Positions 1 through 7,828 of a DNA stretch of 50,172 nt are shown piece by piece. A model generated the notes under the pieces. It searched no databases, was not told where the DNA came from, and saw only the letters and a list, made by a program, of their open reading frames with translations. This DNA comes from Arthrobacter sp. SO5. GTDB lineage: Bacteria > Actinomycetota > Actinomycetes > Actinomycetales > Micrococcaceae. The DNA is taken from positions 1 through 50,172 of the forward strand of contig NZ_MQTQ01000037.1 in NCBI RefSeq assembly GCF_020532805.1, written 5' to 3'. Position 1 is the stretch's first letter. Each line of letters starts with the position of its first letter. The translations under genes were made by a program, and so were the position numbers.

Positions 1-465
1 GGGTGCGGCGGGTGCGGGTGCGCGCAGCCCGGCGCCGAGCTGCGCGAGCAGCTCGGCGAAGTCCGGGGACTCTGTGGACAGGCCTGCGTTGGCGGGCCGG
101 TGCATGCTGACCTCGGCCGCGTCCGCCTCCTCGAGCAGCGCTGCGATGGCGGCACCGTGGAGTTGGTGGGCCGGGGCAGCCGGCGCACGCGAGCTGGTGC
201 GGGCGGGCACTTCGCCTGCGGCGGCATCGGCTGGAATTCCCTCGGCCAGGACGTCGGCGTCGGGAACAACTTCACCGGTGACAACCTCGCGGCCCGCAAC
301 CACTTCGACCATTGCCTCGTAGCGGTCCCCGGCGAACAGCCCGGCGATCCCGGGGCTGATCACGCGTTCCGCGGAGACGATGCGGACGCCGGGCCCGTGC
401 TGCTTTTCCGCCTTGCGACGGATCTCCTCCAGCGAGGATCCCTTAAGCCGAAAGTGGTTCGGCAT
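1..465 (-). CDS. flhF: FlhF-like flagellar protein, N-terminal part (cut by window edge)
   Basis: The reading frame runs open from an ATG at 465 to the window edge, giving 155 residues without a stop. The start (MPNHFRLKGSSLEEIRRKAE, then KQHGPGVRIVSAERV and a GLFAG segment) has the pattern of the FlhF N-terminal region, where a short basic strand is followed by a helix, a GPDA-like turn and a G-rich FG loop. After about residue 75 the chain becomes Ala/Pro-rich and looks like the variable linker of FlhF. The SRP-type GTPase domain that would prove the call would lie beyond the window. The ATG overlaps the end of flhA by 23 bases, so the two are translationally coupled. FlhF proteins help place and number flagella at the inner membrane. 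The family call is by N-terminal resemblance and position only. Confidence 0.6.
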   Translation of the reverse strand, partial: MPNHFRLKGSSLEEIRRKAEKQHGPGVRIVSAERVISPGIAGLFAGDRYEAMVEVVAGREVVTGEVVPDADVLAEGIPADAAAGEVPARTSSRAPAAPAHQLHGAAIAALLEEADAAEVSMHRPANAGLSTESPDFAELLAQLGAGLRAPAPAAP

Positions 466-2491
466 GGCGTACGACTCCTACTGTTTCGATCCGGACATTG
501 GCTGAGGTGACTTCGCGGTAGGACAGCACGGGCACTGAGCCCGGCTGGGATCCCACGAGCCGGTGGATGGCCGGCCGGAGCGCCGGAGCGCAGACCAGCA
601 CGGCCTGCCGGTTGGCGGCGGCCGCGGCGTCGACGGCGGAGCCCACGGAGCGCAGCACGGCGTCGAGCCGGTCCTGCCCCATCACGATCTGGCTGCCGCC
701 TTCCGCAGGCCGCATGTCCTCGAGCATGTGCTGCTCCAGGAGCGGGTCGATCATGATGACGTTGAGCACGGGCCCGTCCATGAACTTGGCCGTCAGCGCC
801 GGGCCGAGGGCCTGGCGGGCAGACTCGACCAGCGATTCCGGGTCGGTGGAAATCTTGGCGCGGAGCGTGAGCGCCTCGTAGATGCGGGCGAGGTCGTTGA
901 TGGGGACCTGTTCGTCCAGGAGGCCCTGGAGAACGCGCTGCAGTTCGGCCAGGGAGAGCAGTGCCGGGGTGAGCTCGTCGACGGCGGAGGGGCTTTGTTT
1001 CCGCACGCCCTCGGTCAGGACCCGGACGTCCTCGCGGGAGAGCAGCCGGGCGGCGTTGGCCGTGACAATCGAGGACAGGTGCGTCACGAGGACGGAGACG
1101 CGGTCGATCACGGTGGCGCCGGTCATCTCTGCGTTGTGCCGCATCTCCGCCGGGATCCATTTGCCGGCCAGGCCGAACACCGGCTCGATCATGGCGATGC
1201 CGGGCAGCGAATCGAGGCTGTCGCCCAGGGCGAGCATCTGGCCGCTGGGCGCGGTGCCGCGGCCCGCTTCCACCCCGGCGATCCGGATGGCGTAGCTGGA
1301 CAGCGGCAGGTCCACGCTGTCCCGGGTGCGCACGGGCGGAATGACCAGGCCCAGCTCCATCGCGATTTTGTGCCGCAGCGACCGCACGCGCGCCAGCAGG
1401 TCATCAGAGGCGCCGGAGACCATGTCCACGAGGTCCGGGGCCAGCAGGATCTCCACCGGATGGATCCGCATGTCCTCGAGCAGCTTGTCGTTGGGATCCA
1501 TCTCGGGGAAGTTCAGCGCCGTCGCCTCGGCGTCGCGGCTCAGCTCGTCCTGCTTTTGCCTGGCCGCGATCCGGCGGGACGCGAACAGCAACCCCGCGCC
1601 GACCAGCACAAACGGAATGGGCGGCATGCCGGGGATCAGGGCCATGGCGATCGCGGCGACGCCGGCGATCATCAGCGCGTTCGGTGACTGCATCAGCTGC
1701 GTGGACGCGGTGCGGCCCATGTCCGATTCGGCGTTCGAGCGGGTCACGATCATGCCGGTGGAGACGGCCATCAGCAGGGCCGGGATCTGGGTGACGAGCC
1801 CGTCGCCCATGGTCAGGATGCCGTAGGTGCTCACGGCGTCGCCGATCTCCATCGAGCGCTGCACCATGCCGATGGCGATGCCGCCGATGAAGTTGATGAT
1901 GATGATGATGAGGCCGGCGATCGCGTCGCCCTTGACGAACTTCGAGGCTCCGTCCATGGCGCCGTAGAAGTCGGCCTCGGCGGAAACCTCGGCCCGCCGT
2001 TCGCGGGCCTGCGTGTCGGTGATCAGCCCGGCGTTAAGGTCGGCGTCGATCGCCATCTGCTTGCCCGGCATGGCATCAAGGGTGAAACGGGCACCGACTT
2101 CGGCGACGCGTTCGGCACCCTTGGTGACCACCACGAACTGGATGACCACGAGGATCAGGAACACCACCGCGCCGATGATCATGGAACCGCCCACGGTCAC
2201 CTTGCCGAAGGCCTCAATGACCTGGCCGGCGTAGCCCTGCCCCAGCACCAGCCGGGTGGAGGCCACGTTGAGGCCCAGCCGGAAGAGCGTCGCGACCAGC
2301 AGCAGCGAGGGGAAAACGGAGAAGTCCAGGGGCTTCTTCACGAACATGCTGGTCAGCAGGACCAGCAGCGCCAGCAGAATGTTGCAGACAATGAGGAAGT
2401 CCAGCAGCGGCGGGGGCACGGGAACAACCAGCAGCAGCACAATGCCCACAATGCCGATGGGCACCGTCAGCGGGGCGAGCTTCTTGATCAT
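443..2491 (-). CDS. flhA: Flagellar export gate protein FlhA
   Basis: This 682-residue protein has the usual FlhA length and form. It has an N-terminal block of about eight membrane helices (residues 1-310), including the family signature FRLGLNVASTRLVL near residue 70 and the conserved cytoplasmic loop with GAMDGASKFVKGDAIAG. A C-terminal cytoplasmic domain follows from about residue 345 and docks export chaperones and substrates. FlhA forms the nonameric ring of the flagellar type III export gate and uses the proton motive force. The gene is 37 bases downstream of flhB and overlaps the flhF-like gene. The ATG at 2491 is preceded by a GAAAGGACC ribosome site. No oddity is seen. Confidence 0.97.
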   Translation of the reverse strand: MIKKLAPLTVPIGIVGIVLLLVVPVPPPLLDFLIVCNILLALLVLLTSMFVKKPLDFSVFPSLLLVATLFRLGLNVASTRLVLGQGYAGQVIEAFGKVTVGGSMIIGAVVFLILVVIQFVVVTKGAERVAEVGARFTLDAMPGKQMAIDADLNAGLITDTQARERRAEVSAEADFYGAMDGASKFVKGDAIAGLIIIIINFIGGIAIGMVQRSMEIGDAVSTYGILTMGDGLVTQIPALLMAVSTGMIVTRSNAESDMGRTASTQLMQSPNALMIAGVAAIAMALIPGMPPIPFVLVGAGLLFASRRIAARQKQDELSRDAEATALNFPEMDPNDKLLEDMRIHPVEILLAPDLVDMVSGASDDLLARVRSLRHKIAMELGLVIPPVRTRDSVDLPLSSYAIRIAGVEAGRGTAPSGQMLALGDSLDSLPGIAMIEPVFGLAGKWIPAEMRHNAEMTGATVIDRVSVLVTHLSSIVTANAARLLSREDVRVLTEGVRKQSPSAVDELTPALLSLAELQRVLQGLLDEQVPINDLARIYEALTLRAKISTDPESLVESARQALGPALTAKFMDGPVLNVIMIDPLLEQHMLEDMRPAEGGSQIVMGQDRLDAVLRSVGSAVDAAAAANRQAVLVCAPALRPAIHRLVGSQPGSVPVLSYREVTSANVRIETVGVVRHAEPLSA

Positions 2492-2528
2492 GGTGCGGTC
2501 CTTTCACAGACGCTGCTTCGAAACGTGG

Positions 2529-3641
2529 TCATACGGTGCTTGCCATGGCGCTTCCCACGGCAGGGGCCGCGCTGCTCATGCGGTGCATCCCGGAGGCGGC
2601 GCCGCGGGCCTTGAGCGCCATGACGAAGGCGAGGACCCCGGCCACGGCGCGGTAGAAATCCACCGGGATCTCCTGGCCCAGCTCGCAGGCGCCGTGCAGT
2701 GCCCTGGCCAGCGGGATGTCCTGGACCATCGGCACGCTCTTCGCCTCGGCCTCTTCCCTGATTCTCGCCGCAACATGGCCCGAACCCTTGGCCACCACGC
2801 GGGGCGCGGACTTTCCGGGTTCGTACTTCAGTGCCACCGCCACGTGCGTGGGGTTGACCAGGACGACGTCGGCATCTCCGATCGCCGAGATCATGCGGTT
2901 CCGGCTCATGGCCATCTGCCGTGCCCGGCGCTGGGACCGGATGAGCGGATCGCCTTCGCTGCTCTTGTTCTCGTCCTGGACTTCCTTCTTGGACATCCGG
3001 GTCTTCTTGCGGTTGCGCCGCATGACAACGAAGAAGTCCGCGGCCGCCAGCACGATGCCGGCCGCCACGGCGAACTGGATCAGCGAGGCCACACCGCCGC
3101 CGGCGAACTGCACGACGCCGGACACGGGCAAGCCCCCGGCGGTCAGCAGGACCGGAACCAGCCCCTGCACCACGCCGTACAGGACCAGGCCCACCACGGC
3201 GGTCTTCAGCAACGCCTTGACCCCGCCCCAGACCGCCTGCATGCCGAAGACGCGCTTGAGCCCGCCGAGCAGTTTGAAGTGCTCGAAGTCGGCCTTGAAT
3301 TTCTTAAAGTGCACGCCGCCCTGCAGCGCGGATCCGGCCAGGACCACCACGAACACGACCAGCAGCATGGGGCCGACGATTCCGGCGATGGCGGCGAGGC
3401 CGTCTTCCAGTGCCTTGACGGCTTTGCCCGGGTCCGGCGCCGCCACGATGCTGCGGACGCTGAAGAGCTGGTCCGTGGCCGCGTTGGCGGCACGGGCGAT
3501 GGTGGCCGGGACCATGACGGCCGCGGCGCCGATGCCGAGCCACGCGGTGAGGTCCTGGGACCGGGAAAGCTGGCCCTTGGAGCGGACCTCTTTCATCCGT
3601 TTATCGGTGGCTTGCTCGGTTTTTTCCTGTGAATCCGCCAC
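2529..3641 (-). CDS. flhB: Flagellar export switch protein FlhB
   Basis: The 370-residue FlhB starts with a GTG at 3641 whose G is the last base of the fliR TAG stop (a one-base overlap). The reading frame can be extended upstream, but only inside fliR. The N-terminus (VADSQEKTEQATDKRMKEVR) carries the EKTEQAT signature, four membrane helices follow, and the cytoplasmic part has the autocleavage motif NPTH near residue 265 in VVLVNPTHVAVALKY. Cleavage between Asn and Pro switches export from rod/hook to filament substrates. The C-terminal tail after residue 345 is short and Ala/Ser-rich. It is part of the fliO-P-Q-R-flhB-flhA export-gate run. Confidence 0.97.
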   Translation of the reverse strand: MADSQEKTEQATDKRMKEVRSKGQLSRSQDLTAWLGIGAAAVMVPATIARAANAATDQLFSVRSIVAAPDPGKAVKALEDGLAAIAGIVGPMLLVVFVVVLAGSALQGGVHFKKFKADFEHFKLLGGLKRVFGMQAVWGGVKALLKTAVVGLVLYGVVQGLVPVLLTAGGLPVSGVVQFAGGGVASLIQFAVAAGIVLAAADFFVVMRRNRKKTRMSKKEVQDENKSSEGDPLIRSQRRARQMAMSRNRMISAIGDADVVLVNPTHVAVALKYEPGKSAPRVVAKGSGHVAARIREEAEAKSVPMVQDIPLARALHGACELGQEIPVDFYRAVAGVLAFVMALKARGAASGMHRMSSAAPAVGSAMASTV

Positions 3642-4399
3642 TAGCCCACCCCCAGGACTGACTTGGCGGCCTGGCCGGCGAGGCTGGAAACGATGCGGGG
3701 CAGCGCGAGGAACATGAAGCCTGCCAGCGACAGCGTCAGGAGGATCTTGAGCGGGAAGCCCAGCGAGAAGGCATTCAGCGCCGGAGCCACCCGGGTCAGG
3801 AGGCCCAGCCCGACGTCGGCAAGGAACAGCACCACCACCAGGGGTCCGGCGATCTGGACCGCAGCGAGGAACATGCCGGTGACCGCCGTCGTCATGGCCT
3901 GGACCGGCTGGGCCAGATCGATGCCGCCGGCAAGCGGCAGGGCCGCGAAACTCCCCGTCAGCCCGGTGATCACAAGTTGATAGCCGTCCGAGGAGAACAG
4001 CAGCGCCAGCGCCGCCATCTGCAGGAGCCGGGTGAACTGCGCGCCGTTGACCATCATCTGCGGGTCGAAGGCCTGCGCCATCTGGAAGCCGCTGAAGAGG
4101 TCGATCAGGCTGCCGGCGGACTGGATCGCGGCGAAGATCACGAGGACGAGGAACCCCAGTGCCAGGCCCGTGACGAGCTCCAGGACAACCCCGGTAAGGA
4201 AACCGGCGGTGTCCCGGGCCGCGTAGCCGACGGAAACCCGCTGCGAGACGGCCAGGCCGAGTCCGAGTCCGAGCATGGCCTTGATGCGTCCCGGGAACGC
4301 CTGGTGGGCGAAGGGCGGTGCCACGATCAGGAATGCCGTCATCCTGACGGTGGCCAGCAAAAGCACTTCCAGCCACGTCGGGTCGATCGGAATGCCCAC
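3641..4399 (-). CDS. fliR: Flagellar export gate protein FliR
   Basis: This 252-residue membrane protein has about six hydrophobic segments and the family N-terminus (TWLEVLLLATVRMTAFLIVA, then PPFAHQAFPGRIKAMLGLGL). FliR joins FliP and FliQ to form the helical export channel in the middle of the MS ring. It lies one base after fliQ and shares one base with flhB, the order seen in most flagellar loci. The start is an ATG at 4399 beside the fliQ stop. Confidence 0.96.
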   Translation of the reverse strand: MGIPIDPTWLEVLLLATVRMTAFLIVAPPFAHQAFPGRIKAMLGLGLGLAVSQRVSVGYAARDTAGFLTGVVLELVTGLALGFLVLVIFAAIQSAGSLIDLFSGFQMAQAFDPQMMVNGAQFTRLLQMAALALLFSSDGYQLVITGLTGSFAALPLAGGIDLAQPVQAMTTAVTGMFLAAVQIAGPLVVVLFLADVGLGLLTRVAPALNAFSLGFPLKILLTLSLAGFMFLALPRIVSSLAGQAAKSVLGVG

Positions 4400-4400
4400 C

Positions 4401-4676
4401 TCACAGGCCTCCGAGCAGGGACGGGATCCTGGCGAAGAGGTCGTTGGTGAAGGAGACCATCTCCGAGATCATCCAGTGTCCGCAGATCACGAGGGCGATC
4501 GCCACGGCCGCTGCTTTCGGCACGAAGGACAAGGTGGCTTCCTGCAGCTGGGTGATGGATTGCACCAGCGCGATGGCGAGCCCGACCACCAACGCCGTCA
4601 CGAGGACGGGTGCGGAGAGTTTCGCGGCCACGATCATGGCCTGGAGGCAGATGTCCAGGACGGCGTTGGCGTTCAT
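4401..4676 (-). CDS. fliQ: Flagellar export gate protein FliQ
   Basis: FliQ here is 91 residues, the standard length, with two long hydrophobic hairpin helices and the family core VGLAIALVQSITQLQEATLSFVPK. Four copies normally wrap the FliP/FliR channel. The ATG at 4676 overlaps the fliP stop by four bases (ATGA), indicating coupling. Confidence 0.97.
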   Translation of the reverse strand: MNANAVLDICLQAMIVAAKLSAPVLVTALVVGLAIALVQSITQLQEATLSFVPKAAAVAIALVICGHWMISEMVSFTNDLFARIPSLLGGL

Positions 4677-5563
4677 CCGGTGCCCGCATAGCTTTGGATG
4701 AGCGAGGTGATGATCAGCCCCCAGCCGTCCACGAGGACGAACAGGAGGATCTTGAACGGGAGCGAGATCATGACCGGCGGAAGCATCATCATGCCCATCG
4801 ACATGAGGGCCGCAGAGACCACGAGGTCAATCACGAGGAACGGGATGAAGATGACGAAGCCAATGATGAACGCCGCCCGCAGCTCGGAGATCATGAACGC
4901 CGGGATCAGGCTTTGCAGCGGCACGGACTCGGGCGTCGCCGGGTTCTCCGCGCCCGAGGCCCGGGACATCAGGGCGATGTCCTCCTCGCGCGTGTGGGCC
5001 AGCATGAACTGCTGCAGCGGGCCGGAGGCTGCACTGACGGCACCGTTGAAGTCCAGCGTTCCGTTCAGATAGGGCTGGATCCCGATCGTGTTCATCTCGT
5101 TGATCACGGGCCACATCACGAAGATGGAGAGGAACAGCGCCAACCCCGCCAGCACCTGGTTCGGCGGGATGGACGGCAGTGACAGCGCGTTGCGGGTCAT
5201 GGCCAGGACCACGAAAATCTTGGTGAAGGACGTCATCATCAGCAGCAGCGAAGGCGCCACCGAGAGCAGCGTGATCCCGATCAGGGTCAGGACGGCGGTG
5301 GACGGTTTGCCGTCGAGGCCGTTGATTTGGATGTTGACGTCGCCGCCCGGGTTCGCCGGATCCACGGGGGCGACCGGCGGGGTGGGGTCGACGGGCGCGG
5401 CGTGGCCGGCCGAGGCGTTCAGCCACAGCAGCAGGACCGCGAGGAGGACGGCGGCGAGCCCCAGCACCAGGACCCGGGCGCCCTGGTTCCTGTCGGCCGC
5501 AGCCGCCGCGGGGCGTGCGGGACGGGCGGGGCGTGCGGGACGGGCGGAAAGACGGCGGATCAA
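4673..5563 (-). CDS. fliP: Flagellar export gate protein FliP
   Basis: This 296-residue FliP carries the family blocks APSLLLMMTSFTKIFVVLAM, PPNQVLAGLALFLSIFVM and SELRAAFIIGFVIFIPFLVI. It forms the pentameric core of the export channel. The N-terminal 75 residues are unusual: an Arg/Ala/Pro-rich stretch (RPARPARPARPA, encoded partly by an 18-base tandem repeat) precedes a hydrophobic helix that ends in ASAGHAAP and would serve as a cleavable signal peptide. A Pro-rich stretch then leads into the FliP domain. FliP proteins of many bacteria do have signal peptides, but the basic repeat looks lineage-specific. The start overlaps fliO by four bases. Confidence 0.96.
   Translation of the reverse strand: MIRRLSARPARPARPARPAAAAADRNQGARVLVLGLAAVLLAVLLLWLNASAGHAAPVDPTPPVAPVDPANPGGDVNIQINGLDGKPSTAVLTLIGITLLSVAPSLLLMMTSFTKIFVVLAMTRNALSLPSIPPNQVLAGLALFLSIFVMWPVINEMNTIGIQPYLNGTLDFNGAVSAASGPLQQFMLAHTREEDIALMSRASGAENPATPESVPLQSLIPAFMISELRAAFIIGFVIFIPFLVIDLVVSAALMSMGMMMLPPVMISLPFKILLFVLVDGWGLIITSLIQSYAGTG
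5510..5545. repeat. 18-base tandem repeat in fliP 5' end
   Basis: Two exact copies of GGGGCGTGCGGGACGGGC lie head to tail. In the fliP frame they encode the RPARPA repeats ahead of the signal peptide. The length is a multiple of three, so copy-number change would keep the frame. Confidence 0.9.
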
Positions 5564-6159
5564 TTGCGCCGTCCGCTCCTGAGAGCGGCAGCGGCCTGCT
5601 TCCAGGTGGAACCGGCAAGAATGGAACCGTGCATGGGCGGGTGGCCGGAACCCTGGCGCGTTGCGGGGCCGCGCGGGTGGGGATCGCGGTGCAGGGTGCT
5701 GCGCCGGGACAGCGGGACGCCGTCGGACGCGGCACCCGCGCTCTCCCCCGCGCCGTTGCCGGGCTCCCCTGTGGCCTTGCCGGACGCATCCGGGGTGTCG
5801 GCCTCGAAGCTGTTCCGGCCGCCGGACAGCGGACCGAAGCCGGAAAGGATGCGGGCGAACTCGCCGGCACCGCGGCGGCTCTCGGGAGCCGACGCGTCTT
5901 CCGTTTCCGGCGGGATCTCGCCCGTGTGCAGGACGTTGACGGTGTGGTCGGTGACGCCGAGCAGGAAGCGCTGGCCGGCGGCGTCCACGACCACCACAGA
6001 GGCTTTCTGGCCGACGCTCTGGCGGCTGACGACGGTCAGGGCACGGTCAGCCCGCCGCCGCCCGGTGCCTTTGCCGAGCCGGCGTTGCAGCACCCACATG
6101 AGGCCAAGCACCGCGCCCAGGGCCACGAGTACCCGCAGCCCGAGGATCAGTGAGTCCAT
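5560..6159 (-). CDS. fliO: Flagellar biosynthesis protein FliO
   Basis: This 199-residue protein has one N-terminal membrane helix (ILGLRVLVALGAVLGLMWVL) and the short FliO domain typified by GQKASVVVVDAAGQRFLLGV and TVNVLHTGEI. FliO is a scaffold for assembly of the FliP ring. Residues after about 90 form a low-complexity Ser/Gly/Ala-rich cytoplasmic tail that is not conserved in the family. It starts with an ATG directly after the fliN TGA and overlaps fliP by four bases. Confidence 0.88.
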   Translation of the reverse strand: MDSLILGLRVLVALGAVLGLMWVLQRRLGKGTGRRRADRALTVVSRQSVGQKASVVVVDAAGQRFLLGVTDHTVNVLHTGEIPPETEDASAPESRRGAGEFARILSGFGPLSGGRNSFEADTPDASGKATGEPGNGAGESAGAASDGVPLSRRSTLHRDPHPRGPATRQGSGHPPMHGSILAGSTWKQAAAALRSGRRN

Positions 6160-6888
6160 TCAGCTGAGCCCCTCGGCCACATCGAGGATGCGCGTGATCC
6201 GGACCGCGTAGTCCTGGTCCAGGACCACGACTTCGCCGTGGGCGATCAGCCGGCCGTTGAGCAGGACGTCCGCGGGCGCGCCCGCCGAGCGGTCCAGTTC
6301 GATGATCTTGCCCGGTTCCAGCGAGAGCACGTCGCGCACCGACATCCGGGTGCGCCCGATCTCCACGGTCAGGGCCATCTCGATGTTGTTGATCCGGCCC
6401 AGGCGCCCGGCGACGGCGTCGCCGCCGGCGAACACGTCGCCGCCGCGGTCCTGGCCGGCGCTGTGCTCGCGGAGCCGCACGGCGAACCAGGCTGCGGGGC
6501 TGGTGCCGTCGGAGAGTTCAAAGACGGCAGTATCGGGGTCGGAGAGCAGCCCGGAGGCATCCGATTCGCGGAGGTCGCTCAGGACGCCGGCGCCGAAGAC
6601 GGAACTGGCGCTTTCCATGGCCGGGCGGAGCACGTCGGTCACGGAAACGACGCCGAGCTGGCTCCCCGTCATCCCGCCGGCGGCCTCGTCGAGGAAGGTG
6701 CGGTCGCTGAGCATGAGGGCCAGGTCCGCGGTGACGGAACCGACGAAGGTCGCGGTGACGGCCTGGCGGGCATAGGCCGCGGCTGCCCGTGCGGGGACCA
6801 GCGCAACAACCTTGAGGGCCACCGGGCTCGGCAGCTCCTCGACAAGCCGTTCCGCCGACGATTCGTGCCTGGTCAGGGTGATGCTCAT
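6160..6888 (-). CDS. fliN: Flagellar motor switch protein FliN with extra N-terminal domain
   Basis: The last 80 or so residues are a clear FliN/SpoA domain (NNIEMALTVEIGRTRMSVRD, SLEPGKIIELDRSAGAPADV, LLNGRLIAHGEVVVLDQDYA, VRITRIL). At 242 residues it is nearly twice the length of E. coli FliN. The added N-terminal part (about residues 15-150) has an alpha/beta pattern and is reminiscent of the CheC/FliY-type module, though no FliY phosphatase motif can be identified with confidence by eye. The gene overlaps fliM by four bases and abuts fliO. FliN forms the lower C ring together with FliM. Confidence 0.9.
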   Translation of the reverse strand: MSITLTRHESSAERLVEELPSPVALKVVALVPARAAAAYARQAVTATFVGSVTADLALMLSDRTFLDEAAGGMTGSQLGVVSVTDVLRPAMESASSVFGAGVLSDLRESDASGLLSDPDTAVFELSDGTSPAAWFAVRLREHSAGQDRGGDVFAGGDAVAGRLGRINNIEMALTVEIGRTRMSVRDVLSLEPGKIIELDRSAGAPADVLLNGRLIAHGEVVVLDQDYAVRITRILDVAEGLS

Positions 6889-7781
6889 CGCTGATTCTCC
6901 TCGATTGTGACAATAACTGCGGCCGCCCGGGATCCGTTGCGCGCCGGTGCGGCGGTGGCGAGCCTGGTGCCGTTCAGGGTGAGGTCAAACGGGCGGTTTT
7001 CCAGGTGCGGAAGGGTGAGGACGTCACCGACGGCGAGGCCAAGGATCTGGCTGGGGGTGACGAACGACGTCGACAGCCGCACCGACAGTTCCACCGGAAC
7101 CCGTTCCAGCTGAGCGCTGACGCGCACTGCGGCGTCGCCGCGGTTGTCGGTCGGGTTGACCTTCTTGAGCCGCCCCAGCAGGATGGCGGCCGGGACGGCC
7201 AGAGTGGCCGGGGCACTCATATCGCCGACGTTCATGGTGAATGCCGCGACGATCATCAGTTCGCTGGGCGCTGCGGCCTGGGCGAACTGGGAGTTGTACT
7301 GGATGGTGTCCACCCGGACGTCTTCGCTCAGCAGCGGGCCGAGGGAGTACCCGAGGTCCTCGAGGGCCTCGTCCATGAGCCCCTTGACCAGGGCCTGCTC
7401 GATCTGGGTGAACTTGCGGTCCGGCATGGGCCCGTCCTTGGACGCTCCGAGCATGCGGTTCACCCAGCCGAGGGCCGCGGGGGCGGGGAACTGCACAACA
7501 AGCTTGGAATCGTGGGCCTCGACCGTGCACAGCACCATGGCGGTCACGGCGGGCAGGGAGGCCGCATACTCGTCGTAGCTCTGCATCGTGACATCGTCGA
7601 GCCGCACCACGGACTTGACCCTGACCTTGGCGGTCAGCTGGGTGCCCCACTGGCGGGCGAAAGTTTCAAAAGCGAGTTCGAGGACGCGGCTGTGTTCCCG
7701 GGCCAGCGTCGCGGGACGCCGGAAGTCGTAGAGGGTTACGGCCCGCTCCCGTACTACTTCCCGCTCATCCAGAACACTCAC
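6885..7781 (-). CDS. fliM: Flagellar motor switch protein FliM
   Basis: FliM is recognised by the block AVTLYDFRRPATLAREHSRV, the middle domain with ASLPAVTAMVLCTVEAHDSK and WVNRMLGASKDGPMPDRKFT, and a C-terminal SpoA domain. The GTG at 7781 is proposed as the start, giving 298 residues. The frame continues upstream to a TTG at 7820, but its only ribosome-site-like GGGCGGA touches the TTG directly. A sigma-28-like promoter at 7790-7816 would also start transcription within a few bases of the GTG. Other possible starts are 7790 and 7799. Whichever start is used, the canonical CheY-binding EIDALL motif is missing ahead of the YDF block. FliM binds FliG and FliN in the C ring. Confidence 0.93.
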   Translation of the reverse strand: MSVLDEREVVRERAVTLYDFRRPATLAREHSRVLELAFETFARQWGTQLTAKVRVKSVVRLDDVTMQSYDEYAASLPAVTAMVLCTVEAHDSKLVVQFPAPAALGWVNRMLGASKDGPMPDRKFTQIEQALVKGLMDEALEDLGYSLGPLLSEDVRVDTIQYNSQFAQAAAPSELMIVAAFTMNVGDMSAPATLAVPAAILLGRLKKVNPTDNRGDAAVRVSAQLERVPVELSVRLSTSFVTPSQILGLAVGDVLTLPHLENRPFDLTLNGTRLATAAPARNGSRAAAVIVTIEENQR

Positions 7782-7789
7782 GGTTGCCA

Positions 7790-7816
7790 CTATCGGCAAG
7801 GGATCCGCCGCCGTAA
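7790..7816 (-). promoter_or_regulatory. Sigma-28-like promoter before fliM
   Basis: On the minus strand this reads TTAC, 15 bases, then GCCGATAG. It has the same spacing as the sites before flgB, fliC and flgN. It lies at the motB-fliM junction, inside the longest possible fliM frame. Transcription would start near 7784, three or four bases before the GTG at 7781. Confidence 0.5.
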
Positions 7817-7828
7817 GCAATCCGCCCG

